A DNA stretch of 64,000 nucleotides. It comes from an uncultured Lachnospiraceae bacterium. Lineage in GTDB: Bacteria; Bacillota; Clostridia; Lachnospirales; Lachnospiraceae. Made by a program: the position numbers and the translations under genes. The DNA lies in assembly GCA_910588955.1 (NCBI GenBank), contig CAJURQ010000008.1, positions 1 through 64,000 of the forward strand, in the 5' to 3' direction. The notes below the pieces were generated by a model. It ran no database searches, was not told where the DNA came from, and saw only the letters and a program-made list of their open reading frames with translations. Below, in pieces: positions 15,628 to 24,053 of this stretch (positions are counted from its first letter, which is position 1; the number at the start of each line of letters is the position of its first letter).

Positions 15628-17322
15628 ATGGGGAAAAAAGAAAGCGGTGTATCAGGAAACAAGAGTCAGGCAGCGCAGCTGAAAGGGCTGGTGCGTCAGG
15701 CGTCCGTGTCAGTGGTGGTGGGTGCGGCGCTGCTGCTCGGATTTATCATTTTTAACCTAGGTATGGCAAGCATACAGACGGCGCAGATCAACACGACTGT
15801 AGCGCTGAACCAGTACCGTACCGCGTCGAAAACGCTGACTTATGACATACAGTCCTATGCCGTCACGGGGGATCAGAGTTATTATGACGGATACATGAAG
15901 GAACTGAATCAGGACAAGAACAGGGAGCAGGCGCTTGCTACGCTGGAGAAATGCGCGCTCAAGGAGAGCGAGTGGACGAGCTTAAACCAGATCGCCGAGA
16001 TGTCGAACCAGCTTGTCCCGCTGGAGGAGCAGGCGATCGCGCACGTGCAGGCGGGCGATCTGGAAGCCGCGCAGGGATGTGTGTTCAGCGCGGAGTACGG
16101 AAATTCCGTGGCGCAGATCAACCGGCAGACGGATGAGACGATCCAAACAATTCTGGCGAGAAAAGACGGCAGAATGGCAGGGATGAAGATAATGCAGTAT
16201 CTGATCGAGGTGCTGTTTGCACTGTCTTTCCTCTATCTGGTGAAAGAATTTATCAAGACCATCCGGTTTTCCGAGAAGGAGCTTCTTGAGCCTATCATAA
16301 AGGTGTCGGATCAGATGGAAGTGCTTGCAGGCGGAGAGTTTCATGTGGAGCTTGATCTGCAGGCGGATGAGAGCGAGGTCGGAAGAATGGTTGCCGCCAT
16401 TGCGTTCATGAAGGAAAATCTGCTCGGCATGATACAGGAGATTACTCAGACGTTAGAAAAGATGGGAAACGGAAATTACCGGGTCGAGATCAGACAGGAG
16501 TACGTGGGCGAATTTATCTCGATCAAGGATTCCCTCGTGCAGATTGCGGAGAAGATGAGGGAGACGCTCGGGACCATCCGCACCGTTTCAGGGCAGATCG
16601 ACAGCGGTTCGGAGCAGCTCGCGTTTGCGGCGCAGGATTTGGCTGAGAACTGTACCTTGCAGGCGGCACAGGTATCTGAGCTGATGACGGCTTTCGACGC
16701 CATGACAAAGAGCATGGAGGAGAACGCGCATGAGGCAGAGCAGTCCGCAAGCATGGCTTCGGCGGCGGGCATGACGCTGGCAAAGGGCAATCAGAAGCTG
16801 CAGGAGTTGAAGGGATCCATTCAGGAGATCGGCAGATGTTCCGAGCAGATCAGCACCATCATAGAGGCGATAGAGGACATTGCGTCCCAGACGAACCTGC
16901 TGGCGCTGAACGCGGCGATCGAGGCGGCAAGAGCGGGTGAAGCAGGCAAGGGCTTTGCCGTTGTGGCGGAGCAGGTGAAAAATCTGGCGAACGAGTCGGC
17001 AAACGCGGCGGGCAGGACGACGGAGCTGATCGAGACGACAATCTCGGTGATGGACAAGAGTATTTCCATTGCGGAGGAGACGGAGGCAAACATGAATCAG
17101 GTGATGTCCGATGCCAGGGAAGCCACAGAGAAGATGGGGCAGATCGAGCAGATTCTGAAGCGGGATACCGTGCGGATGCAGGAGTTGAATGAAAATGTGA
17201 CGCAGGTTTCCTCGGCTGTCGATAACAATTCGGCAACTTCACAGGAGACGGCGGCAGTCAGCGCGGAGCAGAAGACCCAGGTAGAGACGATGGTAAATTT
17301 GATGGAAAAATTTGAGATTTAA
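15628..17322 (+). CDS. Methyl-accepting chemotaxis protein
   Basis: The 564-aa receptor has a membrane segment at about 28-50, an extracytoplasmic four-helix-type sensor (50-185), a second membrane segment (about 187-207), a HAMP region (to about 285) and a signalling domain whose hairpin tip reads DIASQTNLLALNAAIEAARA followed by GEAGKGFAVVAEQVK. The ATG at 15628 follows CAGGAGA. No chemotaxis or flagellar genes are next to it. The sensor region is small and gives no ligand clue. Confidence 0.92.
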   Translation: MGKKESGVSGNKSQAAQLKGLVRQASVSVVVGAALLLGFIIFNLGMASIQTAQINTTVALNQYRTASKTLTYDIQSYAVTGDQSYYDGYMKELNQDKNREQALATLEKCALKESEWTSLNQIAEMSNQLVPLEEQAIAHVQAGDLEAAQGCVFSAEYGNSVAQINRQTDETIQTILARKDGRMAGMKIMQYLIEVLFALSFLYLVKEFIKTIRFSEKELLEPIIKVSDQMEVLAGGEFHVELDLQADESEVGRMVAAIAFMKENLLGMIQEITQTLEKMGNGNYRVEIRQEYVGEFISIKDSLVQIAEKMRETLGTIRTVSGQIDSGSEQLAFAAQDLAENCTLQAAQVSELMTAFDAMTKSMEENAHEAEQSASMASAAGMTLAKGNQKLQELKGSIQEIGRCSEQISTIIEAIEDIASQTNLLALNAAIEAARAGEAGKGFAVVAEQVKNLANESANAAGRTTELIETTISVMDKSISIAEETEANMNQVMSDAREATEKMGQIEQILKRDTVRMQELNENVTQVSSAVDNNSATSQETAAVSAEQKTQVETMVNLMEKFEI

Positions 17323-17350
17323 GGGTGTCGTCCGCCGGTCCGAAAGTAGA

Positions 17351-17379
17351 TTGCAAAAACGAAATCCCTATGATACAAT
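17351..17379 (+). promoter_or_regulatory. Promoter of the butyrate operon
   Basis: TTGCAA (17351-17356), 17-bp spacer, TACAAT (17374-17379), with about 98 bp of leader before thl. I looked for a Rex operator in the leader and saw none that fits. Confidence 0.7.
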
Positions 17380-17477
17380 AGAAACGGCGGACAATGACAA
17401 AAAAATAACAATCGTCGGCAAGCCTTGATTACAGGGCTTTTCACTAAAAAAATATCACAAATATGGAGGAGAAGAAA

Positions 17478-18659
17478 ATGGCAAAAAAAGTTGTTTTGGC
17501 AGGCGCCTGCCGTACGGCAATCGGCACGATGGGCGGGGGCTTGAGCACCACACCGGCAGCAGAACTTGGAGCAATCGTAATCAAGGAGGCGTTAAGCAGA
17601 GCAGGCGTTGCTCCTGACAAGGTAGATCAGGTGTACATGGGCTGTGTCATTCAGGCAGGACAGGGTCAGAACGTGGCTCGCCAGGCCTCCATTAAAGCAG
17701 GGCTTCCCAATGAGGTTCCGGCAGTTACCATCAACGTGGTCTGCGGTTCCGGCTTAAACTGTGTGAACATGGCTGCACAGATGATTCAGGCGGGCGACGC
17801 TGACATCGTTGTTGCAGGCGGTATGGAGAATATGTCTATGGCTCCTTATGCAGTTATGCAGGGACGTTACGGTTACAGAATGAACAACGGCACGCTGGTT
17901 GACACTATGGTGAACGATGCGCTGTGGGATGCTTTCAATAATTACCATATGATTATGACTGCGGATAATATCTGCAGAGAGTGGGGTCTTACCCGCGAGG
18001 AGCTGGATGAGTTTGCACTCAAGAGCCAGACGAAGGCTGAGGCGGCACAGAAGAGCGGCGCATTCGACAAAGAGATCGTTCCCGTTATGGTGAAGAAGAA
18101 AAAAGAGATGGTTGAGTTCAAGGTTGACGAGGGACCGAGACCGGGATCTACCATCGAGGGTCTGCAGAAACTCCGTCCTATCAATCCCGACGGCTTCGTG
18201 ACGGCTGGCAACGCTTCCGGCATCAATGACGGTGCGGCTGCTATCGTTGTGATGAGCGAGGAGAAGGCGAAAGAGCTCGGCGTTAAGCCTATGGCTACCT
18301 TTGTTGCAGGCGCGCTTGCAGGCTGCAGACCTGAGGTTATGGGTATCGGTCCTGTTCCGGCTACAAAGAAGGTTATGGAGAAGGCCGGCTACAAGATTGA
18401 AGATTTCGATATCATTGAGGCAAACGAGGCGTTTGCGGCACAGTCCGTAGCAGTCGGCAAGGAGCTTGGCATCGACGTAGACAAGCAGCTTAACCCCAAC
18501 GGCGGCGCGATTGCACTCGGTCACCCGGTAGGCGCTTCCGGAGCGCGTATCCTTGTAACGCTGCTTCACGAGATGCAGGCGAAGGGTGCGAAGAAGGGTC
18601 TGGCTACGCTGTGTATCGGCGGCGGTATGGGGTGTGCGACCATTGTAGAGATGGATTAA
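17478..18659 (+). CDS. thl: Acetyl-CoA C-acetyltransferase (thiolase)
   Basis: The 393-aa enzyme condenses two acetyl-CoA to acetoacetyl-CoA, first step of butyrate formation. Seen: VVCGSGLNCVNMAAQ with the nucleophilic Cys (about 88), IIEANEAFAAQ, the catalytic His in GHPVGASGARI and the second Cys in CIGGGMGCA. ATG 17478 is preceded by GGAGGAG; an ATG at 17463 lies within that site. First gene of the six-gene operon; a 260-bp gap with a long hairpin element separates it from crt. Confidence 0.95.
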   Translation: MAKKVVLAGACRTAIGTMGGGLSTTPAAELGAIVIKEALSRAGVAPDKVDQVYMGCVIQAGQGQNVARQASIKAGLPNEVPAVTINVVCGSGLNCVNMAAQMIQAGDADIVVAGGMENMSMAPYAVMQGRYGYRMNNGTLVDTMVNDALWDAFNNYHMIMTADNICREWGLTREELDEFALKSQTKAEAAQKSGAFDKEIVPVMVKKKKEMVEFKVDEGPRPGSTIEGLQKLRPINPDGFVTAGNASGINDGAAAIVVMSEEKAKELGVKPMATFVAGALAGCRPEVMGIGPVPATKKVMEKAGYKIEDFDIIEANEAFAAQSVAVGKELGIDVDKQLNPNGGAIALGHPVGASGARILVTLLHEMQAKGAKKGLATLCIGGGMGCATIVEMD

Positions 18660-18668
18660 AAGGTTAGT

Positions 18669-18877
18669 GCAAGACTCATATATAGGTTGTTGAAATTGTA
18701 CAAATAGCATAACCAATGCAGACGCGCTTGCGCTCCGTTCCAAGCGTAACAGTGCTAAATTCGTGAGAAACCTCATTAAGCACTGACCGTTTTAATCCGA
18801 AGGATTTAAACAGTTCCAAGGGTCTGCTAATGGTTATACTATTTGCACAATTAATGTAGTATTGTGATGAGTCTTGC
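18669..18877. repeat. Large branched inverted-repeat element between thl and crt
   Basis: Outer stem GCAAGACTCAT (18669-18679) with ATGAGTCTTGC (18867-18877), then about 29 bp of near-complementary sequence (18694-18723 against 18822-18852), enclosing two smaller hairpins: CAGTGCTTA-type (about 18750-18786) and GTTTTAATCC-GAA-GGATTTAAAC (18789-18811). Read as RNA it would be a three- or four-way junction of about 209 nt within the operon mRNA. It may be a MITE-like insertion or an mRNA processing element. Confidence 0.65.
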
Positions 18878-18919
18878 TGTCATCCGAAAATGCAAAAAAA
18901 TAAGAAGGAGAACCTACAT

Positions 18920-19705
18920 ATGGAATTTGTATTGTATGAAGTGAAGGGTCAGGTTGGTATCATCACGATCAACCGCGAGAAGGCTTTGAATGCTCTTAAC
19001 TCCGCAGTTTTGGACGAGCTGAACGCAACCCTTGACGGCGTGGATTTGAATGAGGTGAGATGCCTGATCCTGACGGGGGCGGGCGAGAAATCTTTTGTGG
19101 CTGGCGCGGATATTGGCGAGATGAGCACGCTTACCAAGGCGGAGGGCGAGGCTTTCGGCAAGAAGGGCAACGATGTGTTCCGCAAGTTAGAGACATTCCC
19201 GATTCCCGTGATCGCGGCGGTGAACGGTTTTGCACTGGGCGGCGGCTGTGAGATCTCCATGAGCTGCGATATCAGAATCTGCTCCGACAACGCGGTGTTC
19301 GGACAGCCTGAGGTTGGTCTTGGCATTACGCCCGGTTTTGGCGGCACCCAGAGGCTGGCGAGAATCGTCGGTCCCGGTATGGCGAAGCAGATGATTTACA
19401 CTGCGAGAAACATCAAGGCTGACGAGGCGCTTCGTATCGGTCTGGTAAACGCGGTATACCCGCAGGCGGAGCTGATGGCTGCGGCTGAGAAGATGGCTGC
19501 CGGCATCGCGAAGAACGCGCCCATTGCGGTACGCAACTGCAAGAAGGCGATCAACGACGGTTTGGAGGTCGGCATGGACGAGGCGATCGTGATCGAGGAG
19601 AAACTCTTCGGTGACTGTTTCGAGACAGAGGACCAGAAGTACGGCATGGCATTCTTCCTTGACAAGAACAAGGAGAAGGTAAAGGAGCCGTTTAAAAACA
19701 AATAA
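18920..19705 (+). CDS. crt: Short-chain enoyl-CoA hydratase (crotonase)
   Basis: The 261-aa crotonase-fold enzyme hydrates crotonyl-CoA; in this pathway it runs as dehydration of 3-hydroxybutyryl-CoA. Oxyanion-hole segments SFVAGADIGEM and GFALGGGCEISMSCD and the catalytic Glu in FGQPEVGLGITPGFGGTQRL are present. ATG 18920 follows AAGGAG; an in-frame ATG at 18890 lacks such a site. Followed 27 bp later by hbd. Confidence 0.95.
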   Translation: MEFVLYEVKGQVGIITINREKALNALNSAVLDELNATLDGVDLNEVRCLILTGAGEKSFVAGADIGEMSTLTKAEGEAFGKKGNDVFRKLETFPIPVIAAVNGFALGGGCEISMSCDIRICSDNAVFGQPEVGLGITPGFGGTQRLARIVGPGMAKQMIYTARNIKADEALRIGLVNAVYPQAELMAAAEKMAAGIAKNAPIAVRNCKKAINDGLEVGMDEAIVIEEKLFGDCFETEDQKYGMAFFLDKNKEKVKEPFKNK

Positions 19706-19732
19706 AATATTAAAGTATAAGGAGGAACTACA

Positions 19733-20572
19733 ATGAAAGTAGGTATTATCGGCGCGGGAACAATGGGTTCCGGCATCGCGCAGGCATTTGCTATGACAGA
19801 CGGTTACGAGGTATGCCTCTGCGATATCAAGGAAGAGTTCGCTGAGGGCGGCAAGGCGAAAATCCAGAAAAATATGAATTTCCTTGTAAGCAAGGAGAAG
19901 ATCACGCAGGAGAAGGCTGACGAGGTTATGGGCAAGATCACCACGGGTCTGAACAATATCTGCGGCGAGTGCGATCTGATCGTTGAGGTTGCTCTTGAGA
20001 AGATGGAGATCAAGCAGGCGATCTTCAAGGAACTGCAAGGCATCGTGAAGAAGGACTGCATGTTTGCATCCAATACTTCCTCCCTTTCCATCACCAAGAT
20101 CGGTGAGGGTCTCGACAGACCGATGATCGGTATGCATTTCTTCAATCCGGCTGACAGAATGAAGCTGGTGGAGGTTATCAGAGGCGAGAACACCCCTCAG
20201 GATATGGTAGACAAGATCACAAAGATCGCTGAGGAGATCGGCAAGACGCCCGTACAGGTAAAAGAGGCGCCCGGCTTTGTTGTAAACAGAATCCTGATCC
20301 CGATGGTCAACGAGGCGATCGGCGTTCTCGACGCAGGCACCGCTTCCGCGGAGGATATCGACGTTGCTATGCAGCTCGGCGCATCCCATCCCATGGGTCC
20401 CCTGCACCTTGGCGATCTGATCGGTCTGGATATCTGCCTTGCGATCATGGAAGTGCTCTATAACGAGACGAAGGACGAGAAGTATGCGCCCCAGCCGCTT
20501 CTTAAGAAGATGGTTGAGGAGAAGAAACTCGGCAGAAAGACCGGCGTTGGTTTCTTCGACTATTCTAAGTAA
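19733..20572 (+). CDS. hbd: 3-hydroxybutyryl-CoA dehydrogenase
   Basis: The 279-aa enzyme reduces acetoacetyl-CoA to 3-hydroxybutyryl-CoA. NAD-binding GIIGAGTMGSGIAQ is at the N-terminus, SNTSSLSIT and the catalytic His in GMHFFNPADRMKLVE are in the middle, and the helical C-terminal domain contains GFVVNRILIPM and GADHPMGPL-type sequence (here GASHPMGPL). AAGGAGG precedes the ATG. The C-terminus FFDYSK is usual for Hbd. Confidence 0.95.
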   Translation: MKVGIIGAGTMGSGIAQAFAMTDGYEVCLCDIKEEFAEGGKAKIQKNMNFLVSKEKITQEKADEVMGKITTGLNNICGECDLIVEVALEKMEIKQAIFKELQGIVKKDCMFASNTSSLSITKIGEGLDRPMIGMHFFNPADRMKLVEVIRGENTPQDMVDKITKIAEEIGKTPVQVKEAPGFVVNRILIPMVNEAIGVLDAGTASAEDIDVAMQLGASHPMGPLHLGDLIGLDICLAIMEVLYNETKDEKYAPQPLLKKMVEEKKLGRKTGVGFFDYSK

Positions 20573-20602
20573 AAAAAATAAAACGTGGAGGAATAAAAAA
20601 TC

Positions 20603-21754
20603 ATGGATTTTACTTTAAGCAAAGAACATGAAATGGCGAGAGCTCTGTTCAAAGAGTTCGCTGAAAAAGAAGTAAAACCTCTTGCTCAGGAAGTGGACGA
20701 GACAGAGGCTTTCCCGAGAGAGACTGTTGAGAAGATGGCGAAGTTAGGCTTTCTCGGCATTCCGGTTCCGAAGGAGTACGGCGGACAGGGCTGTGATCCT
20801 CTGACATACGCTATGTGCGTGGAGGAGCTCTCTAAAGTATGCGGAACAACAGGCGTTATTGTATCCGCACATACCTCTCTGTGCTGCGATCCGATTATGA
20901 CCTACGGCACCGAGGAGCAGAAGCAGAAATACTTAGTTCCCCTTGCAAAGGGTGAGAAGCTCGGCGCATTCGGTCTGACAGAGCCCGGTGCAGGTACCGA
21001 CGCGCAGGGTCAGCAGACCAAGGCTGTGCTTGACGGCAACGAGTGGGTGCTGAACGGTTCCAAGTGCTTCATCACCAACGGTAAAGAAGCTGACGTTTAT
21101 GTCATTTTTGCAATCACAGGTACGGTTGAGAAGCGCGGTCGTATGCAGAAAGAGATTTCCGCGTTTATCGTGGAGAAGGGAACGCCCGGTTTCACCTTCG
21201 GTACGAAGGAGAAGAAGATGGGTATCCGCGGTTCTTCCACTTACGAGCTGATCTTTACCGACTGCCGCATCCCGAAGGACAATATGCTCGGACAGCAGGG
21301 TAAGGGCTTCAATATCGCAATGCACACGCTGGACGGCGGTCGTATCGGTATCGCTTCTCAGGCGCTTGGTTTGGCAGAGGGAGCTCTCGACAACACCATC
21401 GCATACGTGAAGGAGAGAAAGCAGTTCGGCAGAGCGATCGGCGCATTCCAGAATACGCAGTTCCAGCTCGCTGACATGGCTACCAAGGTTGAGGCGGCAC
21501 AGCTCCTCGTATACAAGGCAGCGATGGCGAAGGCAACCCAGAAGGTATATTCCGTAGAGGCTGCAAAGGCGAAGCTTTACGCGGCAGAGGTAGCTATGGA
21601 AGTGACCACGAAGGCAGTTCAGCTTCACGGCGGTTACGGCTACATCAGAGAGTACGACGTAGAGCGCATGATGCGTGACGCAAAGATCACCGAGATCTAC
21701 GAGGGCACAAGCGAAGTGCAGCGTATGGTTATTTCCGGCGCACTTTTAAAATAA
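20603..21754 (+). CDS. bcd: Butyryl-CoA dehydrogenase
   Basis: The 383-aa acyl-CoA dehydrogenase reduces crotonyl-CoA to butyryl-CoA together with EtfAB, bifurcating electrons to ferredoxin. Seen: FGLTEPGAGTDAQGQQT, QLHGGYGYIREYDVERMMRD (FAD and core motifs) and the catalytic Glu in EIYEGTSEVQRMV near the C-terminus. Co-transcribed with hbd (30-bp gap) and etfB (24-bp gap). Confidence 0.95.
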   Translation: MDFTLSKEHEMARALFKEFAEKEVKPLAQEVDETEAFPRETVEKMAKLGFLGIPVPKEYGGQGCDPLTYAMCVEELSKVCGTTGVIVSAHTSLCCDPIMTYGTEEQKQKYLVPLAKGEKLGAFGLTEPGAGTDAQGQQTKAVLDGNEWVLNGSKCFITNGKEADVYVIFAITGTVEKRGRMQKEISAFIVEKGTPGFTFGTKEKKMGIRGSSTYELIFTDCRIPKDNMLGQQGKGFNIAMHTLDGGRIGIASQALGLAEGALDNTIAYVKERKQFGRAIGAFQNTQFQLADMATKVEAAQLLVYKAAMAKATQKVYSVEAAKAKLYAAEVAMEVTTKAVQLHGGYGYIREYDVERMMRDAKITEIYEGTSEVQRMVISGALLK

Positions 21755-21778
21755 AAATTATAGAAGGAGAAAAATACA

Positions 21779-22561
21779 ATGAAAATTGTGGTTTGTGTGA
21801 AACAGGTTCCGGATACCGCAGGCGGCGTTAAGTTTAATCCGGACGGAACGCTTGACAGAGGCGCTATGCTCACCATCATGAACCCGGATGATAAAGCAGG
21901 TCTGGAGGCGGCGCTTAGATTAAAGGATCAGTACGGTGCAGAGGTGACGGTTGTGACGATGGGTCTTCCCAAGGCGGAAGAAGTTCTGCGTGAGGCGATG
22001 GCTATGGGCGCGGACAAGGGCGTTCTCGTGACAGACAGAGTGCTCGGCGGCGCTGATACATGGGCTACTTCCACCACACTTGCAGGCGCGATCAGAAATC
22101 TGGAGTACGATCTGATCATTACCGGTCGTCAGGCGATCGACGGTGATACCGCGCAGGTTGGTCCGCAGATTTCCGAGCATCTTGACATTCCTGTCATTTC
22201 TTACGCGCAGGATATTAAGATCGAGGGCGACAGCGTAGTTGTTGAGCGTCAGTATGAGGACAGATATCATGTAGTCAAGGCGAAAATGCCTTGCCTGATC
22301 ACCGCTCTTTCCGAGCTGAATGAGCCTCGTTATATGACACCCGGCGGCATCTTCGACGCTTACAAGCAGGAGATTACCGTTTGGGGCAGAGCGGATCTTA
22401 AGGATGTTGACGACGCGAACTTGGGGTTAAAGGGTTCTCCGACCAAGATTGCGAAGGCTTCCGACAAGGTGAGAAAGGGTGCCGGCGAGAAGGTTTCCCT
22501 CGATCCCGACGAGTCCGTAAGCTACATCGTTGACAAGTTAAAGGTGAAACACGTCATCTAA
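21779..22561 (+). CDS. etfB: Electron transfer flavoprotein, beta subunit
   Basis: The 260-aa subunit starts with MKIVVCVKQVPDT and contains GRQAIDGDTAQVGPQISEHL, the adenine-nucleotide fold segment of EtfB; the beta FAD of bifurcating Etf binds here. It forms the Bcd-EtfAB complex coupling crotonyl-CoA reduction by NADH to ferredoxin reduction. A 183-bp hairpin-rich gap separates it from etfA. Confidence 0.95.
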   Translation: MKIVVCVKQVPDTAGGVKFNPDGTLDRGAMLTIMNPDDKAGLEAALRLKDQYGAEVTVVTMGLPKAEEVLREAMAMGADKGVLVTDRVLGGADTWATSTTLAGAIRNLEYDLIITGRQAIDGDTAQVGPQISEHLDIPVISYAQDIKIEGDSVVVERQYEDRYHVVKAKMPCLITALSELNEPRYMTPGGIFDAYKQEITVWGRADLKDVDDANLGLKGSPTKIAKASDKVRKGAGEKVSLDPDESVSYIVDKLKVKHVI

Positions 22562-22563
22562 CA

Positions 22564-22740
22564 GCTGCAAAAGAAAAGCAAAGCACTGTCGCAGACAAAC
22601 AAGTCTGCGACGGAAGCAGGCATTTGGTTTTCTTGCAGCGTTAACGAACAAACGTCCGATGAAATCGGACAGAAAGCGCGTAAGCGCGAGTTTGTGAGTT
22701 TAACAAAGAATACGCGTAAACGAGTGCGCAGAAAGAGGTA
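22564..22740. repeat. Hairpin-rich intergenic element between etfB and etfA
   Basis: The first structure (22564-22639) has outer stem GCTGCAA/TTGCAGC, a long partly paired A-rich arm and a perfect inner stem GTCGCAGAC/GTCTGCGAC (22588-22611). The second is GTCCGAT-GAA-ATCGGAC (22654-22670). Further CGCGTAAGCGCG and CGCGTAAACGAG motifs follow up to the etfA ribosome site. No start codon with a ribosome site lies inside. An in-frame TTG-like extension of etfA through this element is unlikely. Confidence 0.65.
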
Positions 22741-22744
22741 TAAA

Positions 22745-23791
22745 ATGAATTTAGAAGAATACAAGGGTGTATATGTCTTTGCGCAGCAGGTAGATAACGA
22801 GATCAGCAGTATCGCTTTCGAGCTGCTTGGCAAAGCAAAAGACCTCGCAAAAGACTTGAATACAGATGTTACGGCTGTTCTGATCGGTTCCGGAGTTAAG
22901 GGTCTGGCGGATCAGCTTGCCGAGTATGGCGCTGACAAGGTGATCGTGGTGGACGATCCCGAATTGAAAGATTACAGGACGGAGCCTTACGCACATGCGC
23001 TGGCATCCGTGATCAATAAGTATAAACCCGAGATTATGCTGGTGGGCGCTACCGCTATCGGCAGAGACTTAGGTCCGAGAGTTTCCGCGAGAGTTGCCAC
23101 CGGTCTGACGGCTGACTGTACCGTTCTTGAGATCGGCGATTTCCCGCTGCAGGCGGTTCCCGGACAGGAGCAGCTTCACAACCAGCTTCTGATGACCCGT
23201 CCGGCATTCGGCGGCAACACCATCGCTACGATCGCATGTCCTTACAACCGTCCTCAGATGGCTACGGTTCGTGCAGGCGTTATGCAGAAGATCGATCCCA
23301 TCAAGGGTGCGAAGGCAAACGTGGAGGAGTTCAATCCCGGCTTTACGCCTGACAATAAATACGTGGAGATTCTTGACATTGTGAAATCCGTCGCTGAGAC
23401 TGTGGATATCATGGACGCTAAGATTCTCGTGTCCGGCGGTCGTGGCGTAGGCAGCCCGGAGAACTTCAAGATCCTTGAGGATCTGGCGGAAGTGCTCGGC
23501 GGTACCGTAAGCTGCTCCCGTGCGGTTGTGGATTCCGGCTGGAAGCCGAAGGATCTGCAGGTGGGTCAGACAGGTAAGACCGTCCGCCCGAACGTGTACT
23601 TTGCAATCGGTATCTCCGGTGCGATCCAGCACGTGGCAGGTATGGAAGAGTCCGACATCATCGTTGCAATCAACAAGGATGCGGACGCACCGATCTTCGA
23701 TGTGGCTGACTACGGCGTAGTGGGCGACTTAAACAAGATCGTTCCTAAGCTGACAGAGGCTCTGAAAGCGGAGATCGCTGCTGCAAAATAA
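22745..23791 (+). CDS. etfA: Electron transfer flavoprotein, alpha subunit
   Basis: The 348-aa subunit has an N-terminal nucleotide fold (VYVFAQQVDNEISSIAFELL) and the C-terminal FAD domain: VSGGRGVGSPENFKIL, SRAVVDSGWKP, QVGQTGKTVRPNVYFAIGIS and GAIQHVAGM. The ATG at 22745 follows AAAGAGGTATAAA; sequence upstream of it belongs to the hairpin element. Last gene of the butyrate operon. No butyryl-CoA:acetate CoA-transferase or butyrate kinase follows, so the last step is encoded elsewhere. Confidence 0.95.
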   Translation: MNLEEYKGVYVFAQQVDNEISSIAFELLGKAKDLAKDLNTDVTAVLIGSGVKGLADQLAEYGADKVIVVDDPELKDYRTEPYAHALASVINKYKPEIMLVGATAIGRDLGPRVSARVATGLTADCTVLEIGDFPLQAVPGQEQLHNQLLMTRPAFGGNTIATIACPYNRPQMATVRAGVMQKIDPIKGAKANVEEFNPGFTPDNKYVEILDIVKSVAETVDIMDAKILVSGGRGVGSPENFKILEDLAEVLGGTVSCSRAVVDSGWKPKDLQVGQTGKTVRPNVYFAIGISGAIQHVAGMEESDIIVAINKDADAPIFDVADYGVVGDLNKIVPKLTEALKAEIAAAK

Positions 23792-23793
23792 CA

Positions 23794-23860
23794 AATCGAA
23801 CTTCGTTCGATTGCGAGGCTGCAAGCAGCCTCGGCAGGCTGAGAGATATCTGATAAAGAT
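23794..23860 (+). repeat. Hairpins after etfA
   Basis: Two small stems, AATCGAAC-TTC-GTTCGATT (23794-23812) and GAGGCTG-CAAG-CAGCCTC (23815-23832), lie between etfA and the operon terminator and resemble the hairpin modules seen earlier in the operon. They may protect the mRNA 3' end. Confidence 0.45.
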
Positions 23861-23905
23861 CGCTGCTTACGCAGGCTCGGTCTGGCATAATTTCAACATA
23901 ATGTG

Positions 23906-23937
23906 CGCCCCGGTTTTTGCCGGGGCGTTTCTTTTTT
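23906..23937 (+). terminator. Terminator of the butyrate operon
   Basis: CGCCCCGG (23906-23913) pairs with CCGGGGCG (23920-23927), followed by TTTCTTTTTT. Confidence 0.88.
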
Positions 23938-24053
23938 GGCGCGGATATGGTAAGATGGTAATTATAAAATAAAAATTTATGTCAAAAAACGCATATGTAT
24001 AAATAGATATTAAACTAAGGATAGCAGGATTAAAATATTAAAGGGGAACGGGT

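Noticed and set aside
17400..17462. Rex operator before thl
   Set aside because: TTTTCACTAAAAAAATATCAC has arms too far apart and does not fit TTGTTAANNNNTTAACAA.
19187..20407. 406-codon minus-strand frame across crt and hbd
   Set aside because: Shadow of highly biased codons in two clear enzymes; no recognisable domain.
22694..22744. N-terminal extension of etfA through the hairpin element
   Set aside because: The sequence is part of a hairpin-rich intergenic element, is Arg/Lys-rich nonsense, and the normal EtfA start with a ribosome site is at 22745.
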